The notes beneath the pieces were generated by a model, which saw only the letters and a program-made list of their open reading frames with translations, searched no databases and was not told the DNA's origin. A stretch of 5,821 nt of DNA from DATKIY01 sp035543875 (lineage in GTDB: Bacteria > Actinomycetota > Actinomycetes > JAHEKZ01). The translations under genes and the position numbers were made by a program. Where the stretch lies: the NCBI GenBank assembly GCA_035543875.1, contig DATKIY010000280.1, forward strand, positions 1 through 5,821, read 5' to 3'. Positions 4,259-5,821 of the stretch are shown here, piece after piece; within the stretch, counting starts at the first letter, position 1; each line of letters begins with the position of its first letter.

Positions 4259-5821
4259 CTACCCAAGTTCTTGTGGGTCGATGCGGATGTTGACAGTGTC
4301 CGGTTCTTTGCGAGCACTACGCTCCCCCGATGCTTGGTGAAGTGCATGAGCGAGCGCAAGACCTGCCGTTCGAGGTACTCGAATCAGCGTGCGCACCTGG
4401 TCGGGACGAGCGCTACTTGCGAAAGCCGTTGGCCCCAGGACAACTGCAGAGCCAGGCAGCGACGTTCGCCGAAGCAGATCTTCGATCGCTGCGGGGATAC
4501 CAGTGAGCACTGCCACTCGCGTAGCAGGCGGCAGACCAACCTCAGCACGGTCCTGCAACTCGCGGGCAGCATGACCCACTGAGTCCCAACGGACCAGAGC
4601 CTGAACCGGTCGAAGCGACGAGTCGGCGACCACAACGACCTGTCCCCCCGTCTCAGCCGGACGCACCAACGACGCTGCAGTCATCCAGCGTCTGAGCGTC
4701 TCTTCGTTGGCCCGCAGATCGAGTCGACCAAGCAGCGCCCACGTGTCAAGGAGCAACGCAGCCGCGTAGCCATCGTCGGTCAACGGCTCAGCGCCAGGCG
4801 TCGCAATGACCAACGCTGGCTGGCTGGCAACTCGGTCGATAATTTTGTCCCCGCTGGAGGTCAAAACTTTCACACCGGGAAATGCCTGCCCCAACTCCTC
4901 AGCAGTACGACGAGCCCCGACGGCGAGTCCTTGCAGCCGATCGTTGCCGCACTCTTGGCACTGCCACGATGCGGCGACAGCGCCGCACCACCGACAGGTC
5001 GGCTGGGTTCCCGCACGTGAGAATGAGAGCGGACCTCGGCACACCGAACACTGACCCCTCGTGCGACACCGGGTGCACGCAACGGCTGGGACGTAGCCAC
5101 TCCGCGGAACTTGGACCAGAACCGGTCCGGACTGCAGCGCGTGCTTCGCAGTTCTCCACGCCAGTGGCGGCAAGCGCGCTGTGCGTACCACCGGATCATC
5201 GCTGGAGCCGTCGTCGGTCGCACGCACCCGAGGCGCGCGCTGCTTGAGCGCGTCTCGAGCAGGTTCCAGGGATGCAGCGAACCCAGTTTCGACCATCGAG
5301 GCACCCTCAGCGGTGCGGGCATACCCACCCACGATGAGTGCCACACCATGCAAGTGCGCCCGCAGCGCCAGAACCTCCCGGACGTGCGGGTAGGGAGCTC
5401 TCGGCTCTGAGTGCAGATCGTCGCCGTCGTCCCAGATGACGGCCAAGCCCAGATTGGACACCGGAGCAAACGCGGCGGCCCGGGTTCCTACGACGATGCG
5501 ACGATGGCCGCGTAGCAGGTCCAACCACCGCCGATAACGTTCGCGCGGTCCGAGGTCGGCAGTCAGAACCAGATGGCGACCAGCACCGAGGACAGCCACA
5601 AGCGCCTCATCGACGCGCACCACATCTCGAGCATCCGGAACCACCACGACCGCGCCACGACCACTCGCATAGGTTGCCGCGACAGCAGCTGCGACAAACT
5701 CGGGCCAATCCTGTCCGGGCAGAGCCGACCAGACAGCTCGAGGCGATCGCCCCTCGCTGAGCGCTTCGAGCAATGCCCCACCACGCGCATAGCTACTCCA
5801 CACGGAGTTGGAAGACACGGA
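4259..5821 (-). CDS. priA: PriA-like primosomal protein N' without helicase motifs, 3' part (5' end outside window)
   Basis: About 520 C-terminal residues are present. The frame is open to the right edge (TCC precedes the GTG at 5818), and full-length PriA is longer with an N-terminal DNA-binding domain, so the gene begins outside. Numbering from the GTG at 5818: the region that should hold the Walker A loop reads SALPGQDWPE (31-40) with no GxGKT. VVGTRAAAFAP (109-119) aligns with the GTRSALF stretch of E. coli PriA, but the DEEH box that follows is WDDGDD (129-134). The last helicase motif (GRAGR) is replaced by WMTAASLVRP (378-387). The zinc module is complete: four CxxC pairs at 248/251, 257/260, 275/278 and 287/290. 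The family ending IRIDPQELG is present. In E. coli PriA reloads the replisome at stalled forks; actinobacterial homologues are annotated as probably lacking helicase activity. The loss is therefore a lineage trait, not decay. def follows after 73 bp. Confidence 0.94.
   Translation of the reverse strand, partial: SVSSNSVWSSYARGGALLEALSEGRSPRAVWSALPGQDWPEFVAAAVAATYASGRGAVVVVPDARDVVRVDEALVAVLGAGRHLVLTADLGPRERYRRWLDLLRGHRRIVVGTRAAAFAPVSNLGLAVIWDDGDDLHSEPRAPYPHVREVLALRAHLHGVALIVGGYARTAEGASMVETGFAASLEPARDALKQRAPRVRATDDGSSDDPVVRTARLPPLAWRTAKHALQSGPVLVQVPRSGYVPAVACTRCRTRGQCSVCRGPLSFSRAGTQPTCRWCGAVAASWQCQECGNDRLQGLAVGARRTAEELGQAFPGVKVLTSSGDKIIDRVASQPALVIATPGAEPLTDDGYAAALLLDTWALLGRLDLRANEETLRRWMTAASLVRPAETGGQVVVVADSSLRPVQALVRWDSVGHAARELQDRAEVGLPPATRVAVLTGIPAAIEDLLRRTSLPGSAVVLGPTAFASSARPDQVRTLIRVPRTAGLALAHALHQASGERSARKEPDTVNIRIDPQELG

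Noticed and set aside
4870..5469. A 199-codon minus-strand frame within priA.
   Set aside because: It overlaps the well-supported PriA zinc-module frame on the same strand, out of phase, and shows no family features.
4259..5821. PriA read as a decaying pseudogene because helicase motifs are missing.
   Set aside because: The frame is uninterrupted, all zinc cysteines are kept, and the same motif loss is known in actinobacterial PriA.
1..5821. Mobile element, phage, CRISPR or defence island.
   Set aside because: No integrase, transposase, terminal repeats, spaced repeats or tRNA-derived attachment site; gene content is conserved housekeeping plus two envelope-type genes.

Overview
The window is a chromosomal housekeeping segment from a high-G+C Gram-positive bacterium (Actinomycetota). 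Three things support this. The PriA homologue has the actinobacterial form, which has lost its helicase motifs but kept eight zinc-binding cysteines. The order priA-def-fmt-rsmB is common in actinomycetes. The deformylase and formyltransferase have actinomycete-style sequences, with GTG starts and G/C-rich third positions. The deformylase resembles those of Streptomyces/Frankia-type actinomycetes more than the mycobacterial enzyme as I remember it, but order or genus cannot be fixed by reading alone.

Layout. From the right edge leftward, all on the minus strand: the 3' part of priA (replication restart; its 5' end is outside the window), a 73-bp gap, def (peptide deformylase), fmt (methionyl-tRNA formyltransferase, 3 bp after def) and rsmB (16S rRNA m5C967 methyltransferase, overlapping fmt by 4 bp as GTGA). 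On the plus strand a soluble family 2 glycosyltransferase gene (594-1358) runs head-on into rsmB. The two genes overlap by 4 bp at a CTAG palindrome that supplies the TAG stop of both. Divergent from the glycosyltransferase, and cut by the left edge, is the 5' part of a gene for a membrane-anchored protein of the alkaline-phosphatase superfamily (521 down to 1).

How the genes fit together. Fmt formylates the initiator Met-tRNA, Def removes the formyl group from new proteins, and RsmB modifies 16S rRNA near the P site, so def-fmt-rsmB is a translation-initiation and ribosome-maturation unit, probably read through from or together with priA. The glycosyltransferase and phosphatase-like pair points to the cell envelope, but its substrate cannot be read from sequence.

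Nearly every base is assigned to a gene; the only gaps are about 72 bp (divergent promoter region), 73 bp (priA-def) and 3 bp (def-fmt). I see no tRNA, rRNA, CRISPR array, insertion sequence, phage gene or defence system. The least ordinary signals are a perfect 13-bp inverted repeat inside the glycosyltransferase gene, the phosphatase-like protein with an apparent loss of a metal-binding Asp, the shared CTAG stop, and a possible leaderless promoter for the phosphatase-like gene.
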